A DNA stretch of 64,000 nt from Neobacillus notoginsengisoli (GTDB lineage Bacteria; Bacillota; Bacilli; Bacillales; Cytobacillaceae): positions 1 through 64,000 of the forward strand of contig NZ_QWEG01000017.1 of assembly GCF_003515685.1 (NCBI RefSeq), given 5' to 3'. The notes under the pieces were generated by a model. That model had not been told where the DNA came from, searched no databases, and saw only the letters and a program-made list of their open reading frames with translations. Each line of letters opens with the position of its first letter. The first letter of the stretch is position 1. Positions 34,342-42,976 of the stretch are shown piece after piece. The translations under genes and the position numbers were made by a program.

Positions 34342-35220
34342 TTAGCGCAAGAAATCGGCAAGGCTTTGCTGCATGATTTTTGCTCCGGCGGACAGCGAGG
34401 CTTTGATGGCCGTTTCCTGTAAAGTTAATTCAGTAAAAGCTTTTGCGATATCGGTCCCTTCCAATTGGGCAAGCATTTTCTCTGTCAAAAAGTGAGCCTG
34501 ATCCAATCTGTTCGATGCCTGCTCAAAAAGATTTTGGTTCGTCCCGATCATCGCCCGTTGACCAAGAACATGATCCATTTGCTTGTCTATATCCGGCAAA
34601 AAACCGTCAGGGTTTTCTCCGTTTTCCAAAGCTGAAGAAAGCGCTTCAAGCGTCTCAAACACATTTTTGCCAGCGACTGAATGGCCGAAGACTGATGCTG
34701 CACTCACTTGCACCTGAATCGCCATTCCTTTGCCGACTGCCCATTTCATTCCTTCCCCGCTGACAGGTTGAAGACTGCCGTCCTGATAAGGCTGAATGTG
34801 ACTATCTTTTCCTGAAAACAGGTAGCCGCCGCCAAAAGTTGTATTTGCGATAGAGCCTGCCTGCTCAAGAAGCGAGCGGACTTCTATCGCAATATTTTTT
34901 CTGTCAACAGGGCTAAAAGTGTCATTACCTGCCTGAACGGTAAGTTCTCTTACACGCTGAAGGACTCCCGTTACATCATCCAGTGCGTCATCCATTGCCA
35001 GGCTCCAGTCAATTCCGTCATTGGCATTTTTCCGGTATTGTTCAAGCTGCATTAACTCCGTTTTATGACTCATGCTTTTTAATGCGGAACCTGGATTGGA
35101 TGAAATTTTGTCATAAAGTTTACCTGACGATATTTGTCCCTGGAGCGTTTCAACCGCACGGTAATTCTTGTTAAGATTTCTCATAAATTGTTGGCTGATC
35201 ATCTGATTGGTTACCCTCAT
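34342..35220 (-). CDS. flgL: Hook-filament junction protein FlgL
   Basis: A 292-residue HAP3 homologue with flagellin-like ends: MRVTNQMISQQFMRNLNKN at the start and a C-terminal LTEKMLAQLEGTDIAKAF helix. It joins hook to filament with FlgK. It is the last gene of flgM-flgN-flgK-flgL. Confidence 0.94.
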   Translation of the reverse strand: MRVTNQMISQQFMRNLNKNYRAVETLQGQISSGKLYDKISSNPGSALKSMSHKTELMQLEQYRKNANDGIDWSLAMDDALDDVTGVLQRVRELTVQAGNDTFSPVDRKNIAIEVRSLLEQAGSIANTTFGGGYLFSGKDSHIQPYQDGSLQPVSGEGMKWAVGKGMAIQVQVSAASVFGHSVAGKNVFETLEALSSALENGENPDGFLPDIDKQMDHVLGQRAMIGTNQNLFEQASNRLDQAHFLTEKMLAQLEGTDIAKAFTELTLQETAIKASLSAGAKIMQQSLADFLR

Positions 35221-35244
35221 CGCCAGCCTCCTTCCCGCAAAACA

Positions 35245-36669
35245 TTACTTCATTCCGTTGATTAGTGTATTCAGCAGTTCATTGACGGCAGATACATAAC
35301 GGGCTGCAGCGTTATATGCCTGCTGGTATTTAACCATGTTCGTCAATTCCTCGTCCGTTGAAACGCCGGATATCGATTGTCTTTGATTATCGGTTTGCTG
35401 AAGCAGCGCGTCCGCATTCCCGCTCCAATCCAACGCTGTACGAAGCTCTGTTCCAAGCTGCCCGGCAAGCAAATTGAAAAATTCCGCCGGGGAAGCATTC
35501 GTCCCGTTAATATTCATTTTTCCAAGCAGTGCTTCACTCATTGCCAGCACATTGGTACCGTCCCCAATGCTATCAGATGCGGCAGCTGCAAGTTTTGCCG
35601 GAAAATTCATCAACTTCGGGTTTATGACCATCCGGTCGGCGCTTGCCGGCGGCTGGTTAGGATCATCTTTATCCACGAAAAAGAGCAATTTTTCCGGCGG
35701 GGTATTCATTTCAAAATACTCAAGGCTCCTCGCATTTTCGGCACTATGTATTCCGTTCATGCTTTCAGCAATCGCAGTCGCCATTGCATCAATTTTCGCC
35801 CTCAAGTCAGGTATGGTTTCATTTCGTGTATCGAGCAGGCCTTTTAGTGCTCCGCCGGTCAGGCTGATCGTTGAATCGCCAACTTTCGCTTCACCGGTCA
35901 CTGGGTCAATCGTAAATCCGGCTGAATCCTTGCCGTTCACCAATTGAACTCCGTCAATTGTGACATGCATCTGGCCATTTTTCCCTGGTGAAGGTTCAAT
36001 CTTCACTAGACTTGAAAGTTGATCGAGCAGCAGGTCACGGCGGTCCATGAGGTCATTCGCCTGGTTTCCTCCGGCTGTCACTTGGGCAATTTTCAAGTTT
36101 AGAGCAGCAATTTCATTGGCTGTGACAGTAATTTCATTTGCCTTGGCTGTCAACTGGTAAGACATGCTTGTTTCAATTTGCGCAATATCAGCGTGAATTT
36201 TGTTCAATTGATCAGCAACATCTTTTCCGGACGCTACAGCCACCGCGCGCAGTGACAGATTATCCGGTTTTTTGGCAAGTTCCTGAAGGCTCTGCCAAAA
36301 CTTTTGGATCGATGCGCTCACTCCTGTTTCTGACAGTCCGTCAAAAACACTTTCGAGCTCTGAAAGGCTCGTCGACCTGGCCTCCCAATAACCTGCTTCC
36401 TGGCTATGAGAGTGAAATTGCTTATCCAGATAGCCTTCCCTGATTCTCCGGAACTCGGAAACCTCGACTCCTGTCCCCTTCTGCATGGGTGTTGTCCCAT
36501 TCTGCATACCTGGCGAAGAGAGGGGAAGTGTCGCATTTAATACAGCTTCCTGTCTCGTATATCCTTTTGTATTTGCATTCGCAATATTATATCCTGTTAC
36601 ACTGAGGGCTGTTTGCTGTGAAAGAATCGCCCTTTTCCCTATTTCCAAACCATGAAAGGTAGAATACAT
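35245..36669 (-). CDS. flgK: Hook-filament junction protein FlgK
   Basis: A 474-residue HAP1 homologue. The N-terminal QTALSVTGYNIANANTKGYTRQ and C-terminal NMVKYQQAYNAAARYVSAVNE segments are those that pack into the hook-proximal tube. It follows flgN by 11 bases. Confidence 0.95.
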   Translation of the reverse strand: MYSTFHGLEIGKRAILSQQTALSVTGYNIANANTKGYTRQEAVLNATLPLSSPGMQNGTTPMQKGTGVEVSEFRRIREGYLDKQFHSHSQEAGYWEARSTSLSELESVFDGLSETGVSASIQKFWQSLQELAKKPDNLSLRAVAVASGKDVADQLNKIHADIAQIETSMSYQLTAKANEITVTANEIAALNLKIAQVTAGGNQANDLMDRRDLLLDQLSSLVKIEPSPGKNGQMHVTIDGVQLVNGKDSAGFTIDPVTGEAKVGDSTISLTGGALKGLLDTRNETIPDLRAKIDAMATAIAESMNGIHSAENARSLEYFEMNTPPEKLLFFVDKDDPNQPPASADRMVINPKLMNFPAKLAAAASDSIGDGTNVLAMSEALLGKMNINGTNASPAEFFNLLAGQLGTELRTALDWSGNADALLQQTDNQRQSISGVSTDEELTNMVKYQQAYNAAARYVSAVNELLNTLINGMK

Positions 36670-36680
36670 GTCCTTCTCCC

Positions 36681-37148
36681 CTATGCTTTTGCGTCAAACA
36701 GCCGAACGGATTCATTCATTTCCTTCGGGTTTGCCCCTGCGCTGTAAAGGCCGGAGCCTTCAGAAGCTGGCAGGATTTGATTAATCATGTATTGTGTATA
36801 TGTCAACGATTGCTCGAGGAGCTGCTGGTTCAGGTGATTGACCCGGCCTATCTCCTCAAAGCGCTGTTGAAGAATCCCAAGAATTGATTTCATTTTTTCT
36901 TTCAGGTCGCCCTCGGGCTGCTGTTCAATCAGCCTCGTAAACGACTGGTTTACATCTTCCCCGATGGCCCTCGTCCGCTCTTCCTCAGCCTGTTTGATTT
37001 TTTTCAGGAGCTTTGATTCCTCGGAAATCAGAGGGAGAAGGAGATTGATATCACCTGAAATTAAAATTTCTTGCTTCTTCTTCGCAATCTCCAATAATTG
37101 TTTGTGCAGGTCCGCCAATAGCTGCAATACTTCCAGGAGCCTATTCAT
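36681..37148 (-). CDS. flgN: FlgN-like export chaperone
   Basis: A 155-residue, highly helical protein in the position of flgN between flgM and flgK. FlgN chaperones FlgK and FlgL. The family is weakly conserved; a central ESKLLKKIKQAEEERTRAI helix and the neighbours support the call. Its start overlaps the flgM end by eight bases. Confidence 0.87.
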   Translation of the reverse strand: MNRLLEVLQLLADLHKQLLEIAKKKQEILISGDINLLLPLISEESKLLKKIKQAEEERTRAIGEDVNQSFTRLIEQQPEGDLKEKMKSILGILQQRFEEIGRVNHLNQQLLEQSLTYTQYMINQILPASEGSGLYSAGANPKEMNESVRLFDAKA

Positions 37149-37410
37149 CCAGCTTGGCCCCGGATTTCCACAACGAAATCAATTTGTCGGCAATCTTTTC
37201 GCTGTCGACTTTGTATGTGCCATTTTCTATTTGGCTTTTCAGTTGCTGGATTTTCAATTCTTTATCTTTTTGAAGTTGAATTTGTGCTTCGTTTGATAGT
37301 TCCACTGTATCGACCTTGTCCTGCTTCGGTTCGTCCGGACGGCTGGTCTGGTTATTTTTCCGATAAGCCTGATAGGCAGCATCGATTCGGTTAACTGGAT
37401 TGATTTTCAT
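37141..37410 (-). CDS. flgM: Anti-sigma-D factor FlgM
   Basis: An 89-residue inhibitor that binds SigD until the hook is complete. The N-terminal half is unstructured and charged. The C-terminal half has the conserved VELSNEAQ and IENGTYKVDSEKIADKLI segments that wrap the sigma factor. The ATG at 37410 is preferred because AAAGGAG precedes it. A good sigma-D promoter lies upstream, giving a feedback loop with sigD at 5637-6344. Confidence 0.93.
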   Translation of the reverse strand: MKINPVNRIDAAYQAYRKNNQTSRPDEPKQDKVDTVELSNEAQIQLQKDKELKIQQLKSQIENGTYKVDSEKIADKLISLWKSGAKLDE

Positions 37411-37446
37411 TGCGTCCGCTCCTTTCAAACTTATTCCTCACTTAAT

Positions 37447-37474
37447 GTATCGGCCAAAATACTTTCGGTGTCTA
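37447..37474 (-). promoter_or_regulatory. Sigma-D promoter of flgM-flgN-flgK-flgL
   Basis: On the minus strand TAGA (37474-37471), 16 bases, then GCCGATAC (37454-37447). The -10 matches the sigma-D consensus at seven of eight positions and lies 36 bases before the flgM start. Confidence 0.72.
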
Positions 37475-37515
37475 GAGGGAAAAGGGCTTTTTTGCAAAAA
37501 AACACAATAATAAAA

Positions 37516-37546
37516 CGGCGTGCACCATTTCTGGTGGCGAACGCCG
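37516..37546 (-). terminator. Terminator after flhP
   Basis: CGGCGT pairs with ACGCCG around an inner CCA/TGG hairpin, followed on the minus strand by TTTTATTATT. It ends the yaaR-flhO-flhP unit just before the flgM promoter. Confidence 0.8.
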
Positions 37547-37557
37547 CCTGTTTTCCG

Positions 37558-38337
37558 TTACGATCTGATAATTCCATTCGCTATTCCCATCATCTGGTCA
37601 GCATAACTGAGCGCCCGGGAATTGGCCTGGAATCCTCTCTGCGCCTTAATCATGTCGGTCATTTCCTCGTTCAGACTGACATTTGAGCCTTCGAGATAGC
37701 CTTGCTTAATCTCGTATGAATCGCCGGCTTGCAAAAACGTGTTCCCGCCGACGAGACTGTATACCCCGCCTTCATTTTTCAGCAATTGCGGATTCGTAAA
37801 GCCCACCAGGCCGATTTGCTGGTTCGTACCCGTAATTGTTCCGTCCGCCGCTACATTGAAAGTGGTTCCCTCATCCAACAATACAGGGGTTCCATTTCTG
37901 CCTAGAAGAACATCCCCTTGGGCATTCACCAGCTGATAACGGCCGGTTCCAATTGGGCTTTTCTGAAATGCTCCGCTTCTTGTAAACAGAATTTCCGTAT
38001 CCGTGCCAGTTGATCGGCGTACTTGAAAATATCCTTGGCCTTCAATCATCAGGTCAAAAGGCTGTTCGGTTTGCTTTGGTGCGCCCTGGGTCAGATCCAT
38101 TGGTGTTGCTGCCACTCTGGAGCCGTAACTTACGCGAATTCCAGCAGGAGAAAGCCGGCCGATTTCCATTTCTCTCTTAGGCTGGTTATCGATGGATGCG
38201 GCAAGATTTTCAGAAAACGCGGCTTCACGCCGTTTATATCCCGCTGTTTCCACATTGGCAATATTGTTAGCGATCGTATCGAGCTTCCCCTGATACGCCT
38301 TGATCCCCGTTGAAGCAATAAATAAAGATGAGCTCAT
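37558..38337 (-). CDS. flhP: Flagellar distal rod protein (FlhP/FlgG type)
   Basis: A 259-residue rod/hook family protein with YQGKLDTIANNIANVETAGY near the N-terminus and NEEMTDMIKAQRGFQANSRA near the C-terminus. Its pairing with flhO as a two-gene rod unit matches B. subtilis flhO-flhP, where the products form the distal rod. It could also be called FlgG. Confidence 0.9.
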   Translation of the reverse strand: MSSSLFIASTGIKAYQGKLDTIANNIANVETAGYKRREAAFSENLAASIDNQPKREMEIGRLSPAGIRVSYGSRVAATPMDLTQGAPKQTEQPFDLMIEGQGYFQVRRSTGTDTEILFTRSGAFQKSPIGTGRYQLVNAQGDVLLGRNGTPVLLDEGTTFNVAADGTITGTNQQIGLVGFTNPQLLKNEGGVYSLVGGNTFLQAGDSYEIKQGYLEGSNVSLNEEMTDMIKAQRGFQANSRALSYADQMMGIANGIIRS

Positions 38338-38342
38338 AGTCT

Positions 38343-39182
38343 TTATACCCTTCCAATCGAATTTAATTGCTCTAGCGATTTATCATAGGTTTGAAGCACT
38401 TTCTGATTCGCTTCGTAAAGCCGGATGTTCGCCATCATTTCGGTAATTGTCTGGCCCATGTCGACATTCGATTGCTCAATCATTTTGTGCCGGATCAGCA
38501 ATCCTGCTGGCAATTGATCGGCAATCATCGCCGGGCCAGCCCCTTCAAGCGTGAATTGTCCATTGTCCCTCTTGACGAGTTGTGACGGATTTTGCACAAT
38601 CACGAAACCAATAGATCCGACCGCCGCTCTGCTTTGCGGATTATCCGGGTTTAGGATGATTTCACCATCAGCGGTAATTGAAATATCCTTCAGTTCAGGA
38701 TCGAGACCGACAATGCGGTTTCCATTTTTACCCAAAACAAAATCTCCCGTCGACGTGACAAGTTCGCCATTTTCATTAACCGCAAACTGCCCATTTCTTG
38801 TTAACTGAAACTCACCTTCTCTTGTATGAACAGCGAAAAATGCAGCAGGTTTAACAGGACGGCCATCAATTACCGTTGGCACGAGTCCCTCATCCATGAG
38901 TGCAACATCAAAGGGCATATTCGTTTCTTTTAGGCTGCCTTGTATAAATAATGGCAGGATTTCCTGGTTGTAGACCCCCATTGAGATCGTTCCCAGCCTT
39001 GCCCTTGCCCCCTGCTGGTTTCCGCGGATTTGTTCGAGCAGCATTTCCGGAAAAGACCTGAGCGGGCTTGAATCCTGCTTGAATCCAGCGGTTTCCGCAT
39101 TGGCCAGATTATTGGTCAATGCATCCTGTTTCCGCTGCAGCGCAATCATTCCCGATGCCGCGGAATCAATTCCTCTTAGCAT
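38343..39182 (-). CDS. flhO: Flagellar rod protein (FlhO/FlgF-FlgG type)
   Basis: A 279-residue rod family protein with MIALQRKQDALTNNLANAET at the start and a divergent C-terminal ANIRLYEANQKVLQTYDKS helix. Placed before flhP as in B. subtilis. It is separated from the upstream YaaR-family gene by 18 bases. Confidence 0.88.
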   Translation of the reverse strand: MLRGIDSAASGMIALQRKQDALTNNLANAETAGFKQDSSPLRSFPEMLLEQIRGNQQGARARLGTISMGVYNQEILPLFIQGSLKETNMPFDVALMDEGLVPTVIDGRPVKPAAFFAVHTREGEFQLTRNGQFAVNENGELVTSTGDFVLGKNGNRIVGLDPELKDISITADGEIILNPDNPQSRAAVGSIGFVIVQNPSQLVKRDNGQFTLEGAGPAMIADQLPAGLLIRHKMIEQSNVDMGQTITEMMANIRLYEANQKVLQTYDKSLEQLNSIGRV

Positions 39183-39200
39183 TTTATTCTCTCCTCCCGA

Positions 39201-39638
39201 CTACATGTACAAGTTTACTAGCAGTCCTTTAATTTCACCAAGTTTATCAAGAATGTCAACCGAGCTTGTCTGATTGTCGAAAACCCGATCAGATAGTTCA
39301 AGAAGTTTTGTATCAACCTGCTTGATCAAAATCAGCTTTTTATCCCGTCCATTTTGCTGAAAAGAGTTGTGCTGCTCAAGCGAATAGCCATTTTGGACAA
39401 TTTCTTGCAAAAAATCCCGGATGGTCTGCTTATACTCCATTAAGTCCCGCATCGTCCTCGACACACTGAGGCGGACTCCACTTTGGTCGAGCTGCTTTAG
39501 CAGCGATTGAAGGCGCTCCTGGGTGAGGCCGGTTTGCTTTTCATGGAAAATCTGCTGAAAGACGGCCTGATCTTTCCCACGTTCCCGAACCTGAACAAAT
39601 CGTTCCTGGTCAATTCTTTGGTGTTGCTGTATCCTCAA
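39201..39638 (-). CDS. YaaR family protein (DUF327)
   Basis: A 145-residue helical protein of the YaaR/DUF327 family, recognised by SRTMRDLMEYKQTIRDFLQ, the NGYSLEQHNSF segment and the closing LDKLGEIKGLLVNLY. The start is a TTG at 39638 with a near-perfect AAAAGGAGG six bases upstream; the longer ATG frame to 39710 has no ribosome-binding site. The corrected length equals that of B. subtilis YaaR. The function is unknown. It is first in an operon with flhO and flhP and diverges from motA, which ties it to flagellar assembly here. Confidence 0.85.
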   Translation of the reverse strand: MRIQQHQRIDQERFVQVRERGKDQAVFQQIFHEKQTGLTQERLQSLLKQLDQSGVRLSVSRTMRDLMEYKQTIRDFLQEIVQNGYSLEQHNSFQQNGRDKKLILIKQVDTKLLELSDRVFDNQTSSVDILDKLGEIKGLLVNLYM

Positions 39639-39761
39639 TTTGGCCCTCCTTTTCCCGATGGCGGCAATATTATTTTTCAAAAATTCAATTGTCGAATTTT
39701 GGTTGGTCATTTACAATGTCAATTATCAAGCTAAACTAAAGATAAACCAAAGGAGAATTTC

Positions 39762-40562
39762 ATGTCTAGTATTTTTGGAATTATATTGGCATTGCTCGCA
39801 ATCGGATTTGGGATGATTTTAAAGGGCGCCCCAATGGCTTCCCTTAACAATCCGGCAGCTTATTTAGTTATTTTCGGCGGAACGGCCGCGGCACTTTTTG
39901 TCGCTTTCCCATTCCGGGAAATGAAAAAATTCCCGAAGTTGCTGAAAATCGCTCTTTTCGAACCGAAGCTTCTCCCCCAGCCACGCCAGATTGCCAGATT
40001 GATAGCCTGCGCGGAGGTTGCCAAGAAAGATGGCTTCCTAGCACTGGAGGGAATAGCCGAATCCACCGATGATCCTTTTTTCAAAAAAGGACTTGAAATG
40101 ATTATCGATGGTTACGAGGCTGAATTTATCGAAGATGTGCTATTCGAAGAAGTTGAACAAATCCAAATGCGGCACCAGGCTGGCGCGCTTATTTTCACTC
40201 AGGCCGGCACATACGCTCCGACGCTTGGTGTCCTTGGTGCAGTAGTCGGACTGATTGCCGCCCTCGGGTCCTTATCGGAAATCGAAAAAATTGGCCATTC
40301 CATTGCTGCCGCGTTTATTGCCACATTGCTTGGGATATTCTCCGGGTATGTACTCTGGCACCCGCTTGCGAACAAGCTTAAGAGGATTTCAAAGCGAGAA
40401 CAAGAGTCAAAACTCCTGATTATCGAAGGGCTGCTCGCGATTTACGGGGGAATTTTGCCAGGGGCGCTTGAGAAAAAACTGACTGTCCATCTCCCTATGT
40501 CAGAGCGTGAAGCTTATGAAACCATTGATAAGGCCGCTATGCTTGAGGAAATGTCGGCATGA
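39762..40562 (+). CDS. motA: Flagellar stator protein MotA
   Basis: A 266-residue stator subunit with four membrane helices (about 2-20, 32-50, 150-172, 182-203) and the large cytoplasmic loop between the second and third. That loop holds the charged residues that touch FliG. AAAGGAG precedes the ATG. A possible sigma-A promoter (TTTACA, 16 bases, TAAACT) lies upstream. It overlaps motB by four bases. Confidence 0.94.
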   Translation: MSSIFGIILALLAIGFGMILKGAPMASLNNPAAYLVIFGGTAAALFVAFPFREMKKFPKLLKIALFEPKLLPQPRQIARLIACAEVAKKDGFLALEGIAESTDDPFFKKGLEMIIDGYEAEFIEDVLFEEVEQIQMRHQAGALIFTQAGTYAPTLGVLGAVVGLIAALGSLSEIEKIGHSIAAAFIATLLGIFSGYVLWHPLANKLKRISKREQESKLLIIEGLLAIYGGILPGALEKKLTVHLPMSEREAYETIDKAAMLEEMSA

Positions 40563-41284
40563 GGAAGCGCAGAAGAAAGTTTGAAAATCACGATGAAGGG
40601 CATATCGATGAAACATGGCTCATTCCATACGCCGACTTGCTCACCCTTTTGCTAGCGTTATTCATTGTCTTATATGCGGCAAGTACAATTGATGCCGCCA
40701 AATACCAGTCCATCATGGAATCGTTCAAGTCGGAACTGACAGGAACGAAGATTCCGGATAATAATGCAGGCCTTAGCCCCCAGCTTCCAGCTGAAAATTC
40801 CGAGGAAGAAAAGCAGGATAAAAAGCAAAACGATTCCGAGTTGGACGGCTTAAGAGTAAAGCTGGAAAATTATATCAGAGATAATAAATTGGAGGCAGTG
40901 GTGTCACTCCAAGAATCGAAAAAGGGCGTCGAAGTTTCCCTGAAGGATCTCATTCTGTTCGATTCGGGCAGAGCCGAGTTAAAAGAGAGATCTTTTAAGA
41001 CGTTGGATGGGATTGTCGGTTTGATCAAGACTGTCCCGAATCCTGTAAGTATTGAAGGACATACCGATAATGTTCCCGCCACCAATACGGTTTTCAGGAC
41101 GAACTGGGAACTTTCAGCTGCGAGGGCAGCAAGCGTCCTTTACTATTTTGAGTCAAAGAACATCGAACCGAAGCGGCTGCAATTTTCCGGTTATGGAGAA
41201 TACCACCCACTCGTCCCGAACAATTCTGACGTAAACCGCCAGGCAAACCGCCGGGTAACGATTGTCATTTTACGGCAAAATTAA
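40559..41284 (+). CDS. motB: Flagellar stator protein MotB
   Basis: A 241-residue stator subunit. One membrane helix (about 22-42) carries the ion-binding aspartate in PYAD (D26). A linker is followed by an OmpA-like peptidoglycan-binding domain with IEGHTDNVPAT and NWELSAARA. The valine-containing helix (FIVLY) resembles proton-type MotB of B. subtilis more than the sodium-type MotS, though ion use needs experiment. It is the last gene of the flagellar locus on this side. Confidence 0.93.
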   Translation: MRKRRRKFENHDEGHIDETWLIPYADLLTLLLALFIVLYAASTIDAAKYQSIMESFKSELTGTKIPDNNAGLSPQLPAENSEEEKQDKKQNDSELDGLRVKLENYIRDNKLEAVVSLQESKKGVEVSLKDLILFDSGRAELKERSFKTLDGIVGLIKTVPNPVSIEGHTDNVPATNTVFRTNWELSAARAASVLYYFESKNIEPKRLQFSGYGEYHPLVPNNSDVNRQANRRVTIVILRQN

Positions 41285-41327
41285 CAAAGCTGCCACCTGT
41301 TTAAAATTATATAAACATAACAAAAAC

Positions 41328-41355
41328 GCCTGCCGATTCTATGAAATCAGCAGGC
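41328..41355 (+). terminator. Terminator after motB
   Basis: GCCTGCCGATT pairs with AATCAGCAGGC (one mismatch), followed by TTCTTTTT. It marks the right edge of the flagellar locus. Confidence 0.88.
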
Positions 41356-41381
41356 TTCTTTTTACCCAAAAATCCTTGAAT

Positions 41382-42167
41382 TTAATTCCCCGCGCCCCTG
41401 TACTTTTTCACTCCCTCATTCCAAAGAAAAACAGAAAGGACGAAAAACAAGATGCCCATCACCGGCGTGAGAAACGCATAGACGTACCATTCTTCTTTCC
41501 TAAGAAACCATGCAGCCGGATACACGCCGACAAAGGCAAACGGCAAAATCCAGGTAAGCACAAAACGAATCACTTTGTTGTAAATATCAACCGGGTAACG
41601 GCCATAGTTGCCGATATTGTACATCATCGGCATGATCGAGGTTTTCGCATCCGCCCAGAAACTGATACAGGCAAGCATGACGAACACGCCTCCGTATATG
41701 AGCGCCCCGCCGGCCACAAATAAAAGGAAGAGAAGCGGGTCGGCCCAGGATAATTCAATTCCAAGCCTCGACCCGGCATAAACCATGATCGCGATTCCCG
41801 TTATCGCTCCAAACAAGCCTTCCAGCTCCAGGCGTTCTAGGATGATTTGAAACAAACTATGGATCGGCCTTGTCAGAATTCGGTCAAGCTCCCCTTTGAC
41901 GATATAACGTTCGTTAAAGTCCCATATATTGAAGAACGCCGAAAACAAGGCATAAGGAACAAGGAAAAAGCCGTAGATAAAAATAATTTCATCCCTGCTC
42001 CAGCCATTCAACAAAGATGTGTGGCCGAAAACGACCAAAATAAATATAAAATTGACTGCCTGCGACAGCAAATCAGAAAACAATTCAACTACAAGGTCCG
42101 CCCTGTATTGAAGCCTCGTTTTCATATACTGTCCGGCATATTGAAAAAACATCGAAGCGTAAAACAC
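41382..42167 (-). CDS. ABC-2 family exporter permease, second subunit
   Basis: A 261-residue membrane protein with about six hydrophobic segments, of the ABC-2 permease type that pairs with a second unlike permease. The GTG at 42167 is chosen because AGGGGGG lies six bases before it and the codon directly follows the upstream stop; the longer frame lacks support. The cargo is unknown. It is the last gene of a three-gene exporter operon. Confidence 0.87.
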   Translation of the reverse strand: MFYASMFFQYAGQYMKTRLQYRADLVVELFSDLLSQAVNFIFILVVFGHTSLLNGWSRDEIIFIYGFFLVPYALFSAFFNIWDFNERYIVKGELDRILTRPIHSLFQIILERLELEGLFGAITGIAIMVYAGSRLGIELSWADPLLFLLFVAGGALIYGGVFVMLACISFWADAKTSIMPMMYNIGNYGRYPVDIYNKVIRFVLTWILPFAFVGVYPAAWFLRKEEWYVYAFLTPVMGILFFVLSVFLWNEGVKKYRGAGN

Positions 42168-42169
42168 GG

Positions 42170-42961
42170 TCAGCCCCCCTGAATAACGAGTTGTTTTTTT
42201 GCGAGCTGCCAGAAGAAATAAATCGGGATAAGCAGAAGCAAGACCCAACCTGCCTGCTGGGCAATTGCTTCAAGCGCCTGGCTGGTTGTGAATCCCTTTG
42301 TCACAATCATGCTTGGAAAATAGCTGATCCCCTGAAACGGCAGGAATTTCATAATGTCCTGTGCCCAGCCAGGGAAAAAACTCATCGGCAAAAGAAGGCC
42401 TGAAAACAGGTCAATGACGACCCTCTTTGCGCGAATCAGCCCTGTATTATTATATAAAAAGAACGTTGTAATCCCTGTCAGCAGATTTATTTGGGTATTG
42501 ATCAGAAAGCTGAAGAAGATTGATATCGCAAAAAGCCCCCACACTGCCGGGTCGTAAAACAGCCGGATTGGAAAGACAAAGGCAACAAGAACCATGCCTG
42601 GCAGCGAAAAGAAAAACAGCCGGAAGATTCCTTCGCCAAGCCCTTGCATCACTTTCATACCGAGATAGCTGTATGGCCGGATCAGTTCGACAGCGACTTT
42701 TCCTTCCATAATTTCCATCGCCATTTCTCTGTCAAGGTTGTTGAAATAAAAAGCCCTCGCCATCCACGCAATCGCGACATAGGTCGTCATCTGCCCGACG
42801 TCCATGCCTTGGATGCTATCCTTGCCGCTGTATATGGCGTTCCAGAGAAAGTAATAGGCGCCAATATTAATGCTGTATATTAGTATTCCAGTATAGTAAT
42901 TCGTCCGGTAAGCAAGCATCATCAGAAACCGGATCCGGATCATTTCAAGATACTTTTCCAT
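42170..42961 (-). CDS. ABC-2 family exporter permease, first subunit
   Basis: A 263-residue permease with about six membrane segments, paired with the next gene (no intergenic space) and preceded 15 bases away by the ATPase gene. This triple is common in Bacillaceae beside gsaB; the substrate is not established. Confidence 0.88.
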   Translation of the reverse strand: MEKYLEMIRIRFLMMLAYRTNYYTGILIYSINIGAYYFLWNAIYSGKDSIQGMDVGQMTTYVAIAWMARAFYFNNLDREMAMEIMEGKVAVELIRPYSYLGMKVMQGLGEGIFRLFFFSLPGMVLVAFVFPIRLFYDPAVWGLFAISIFFSFLINTQINLLTGITTFFLYNNTGLIRAKRVVIDLFSGLLLPMSFFPGWAQDIMKFLPFQGISYFPSMIVTKGFTTSQALEAIAQQAGWVLLLLIPIYFFWQLAKKQLVIQGG

Positions 42962-42976
42962 CTGGCTCCTCCTCTA

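Noticed and set aside
5637-41284. Type III secretion (injectisome) instead of flagellum
   Set aside because: Hook, filament, cap and stator genes are all present, so the export apparatus serves a flagellum.
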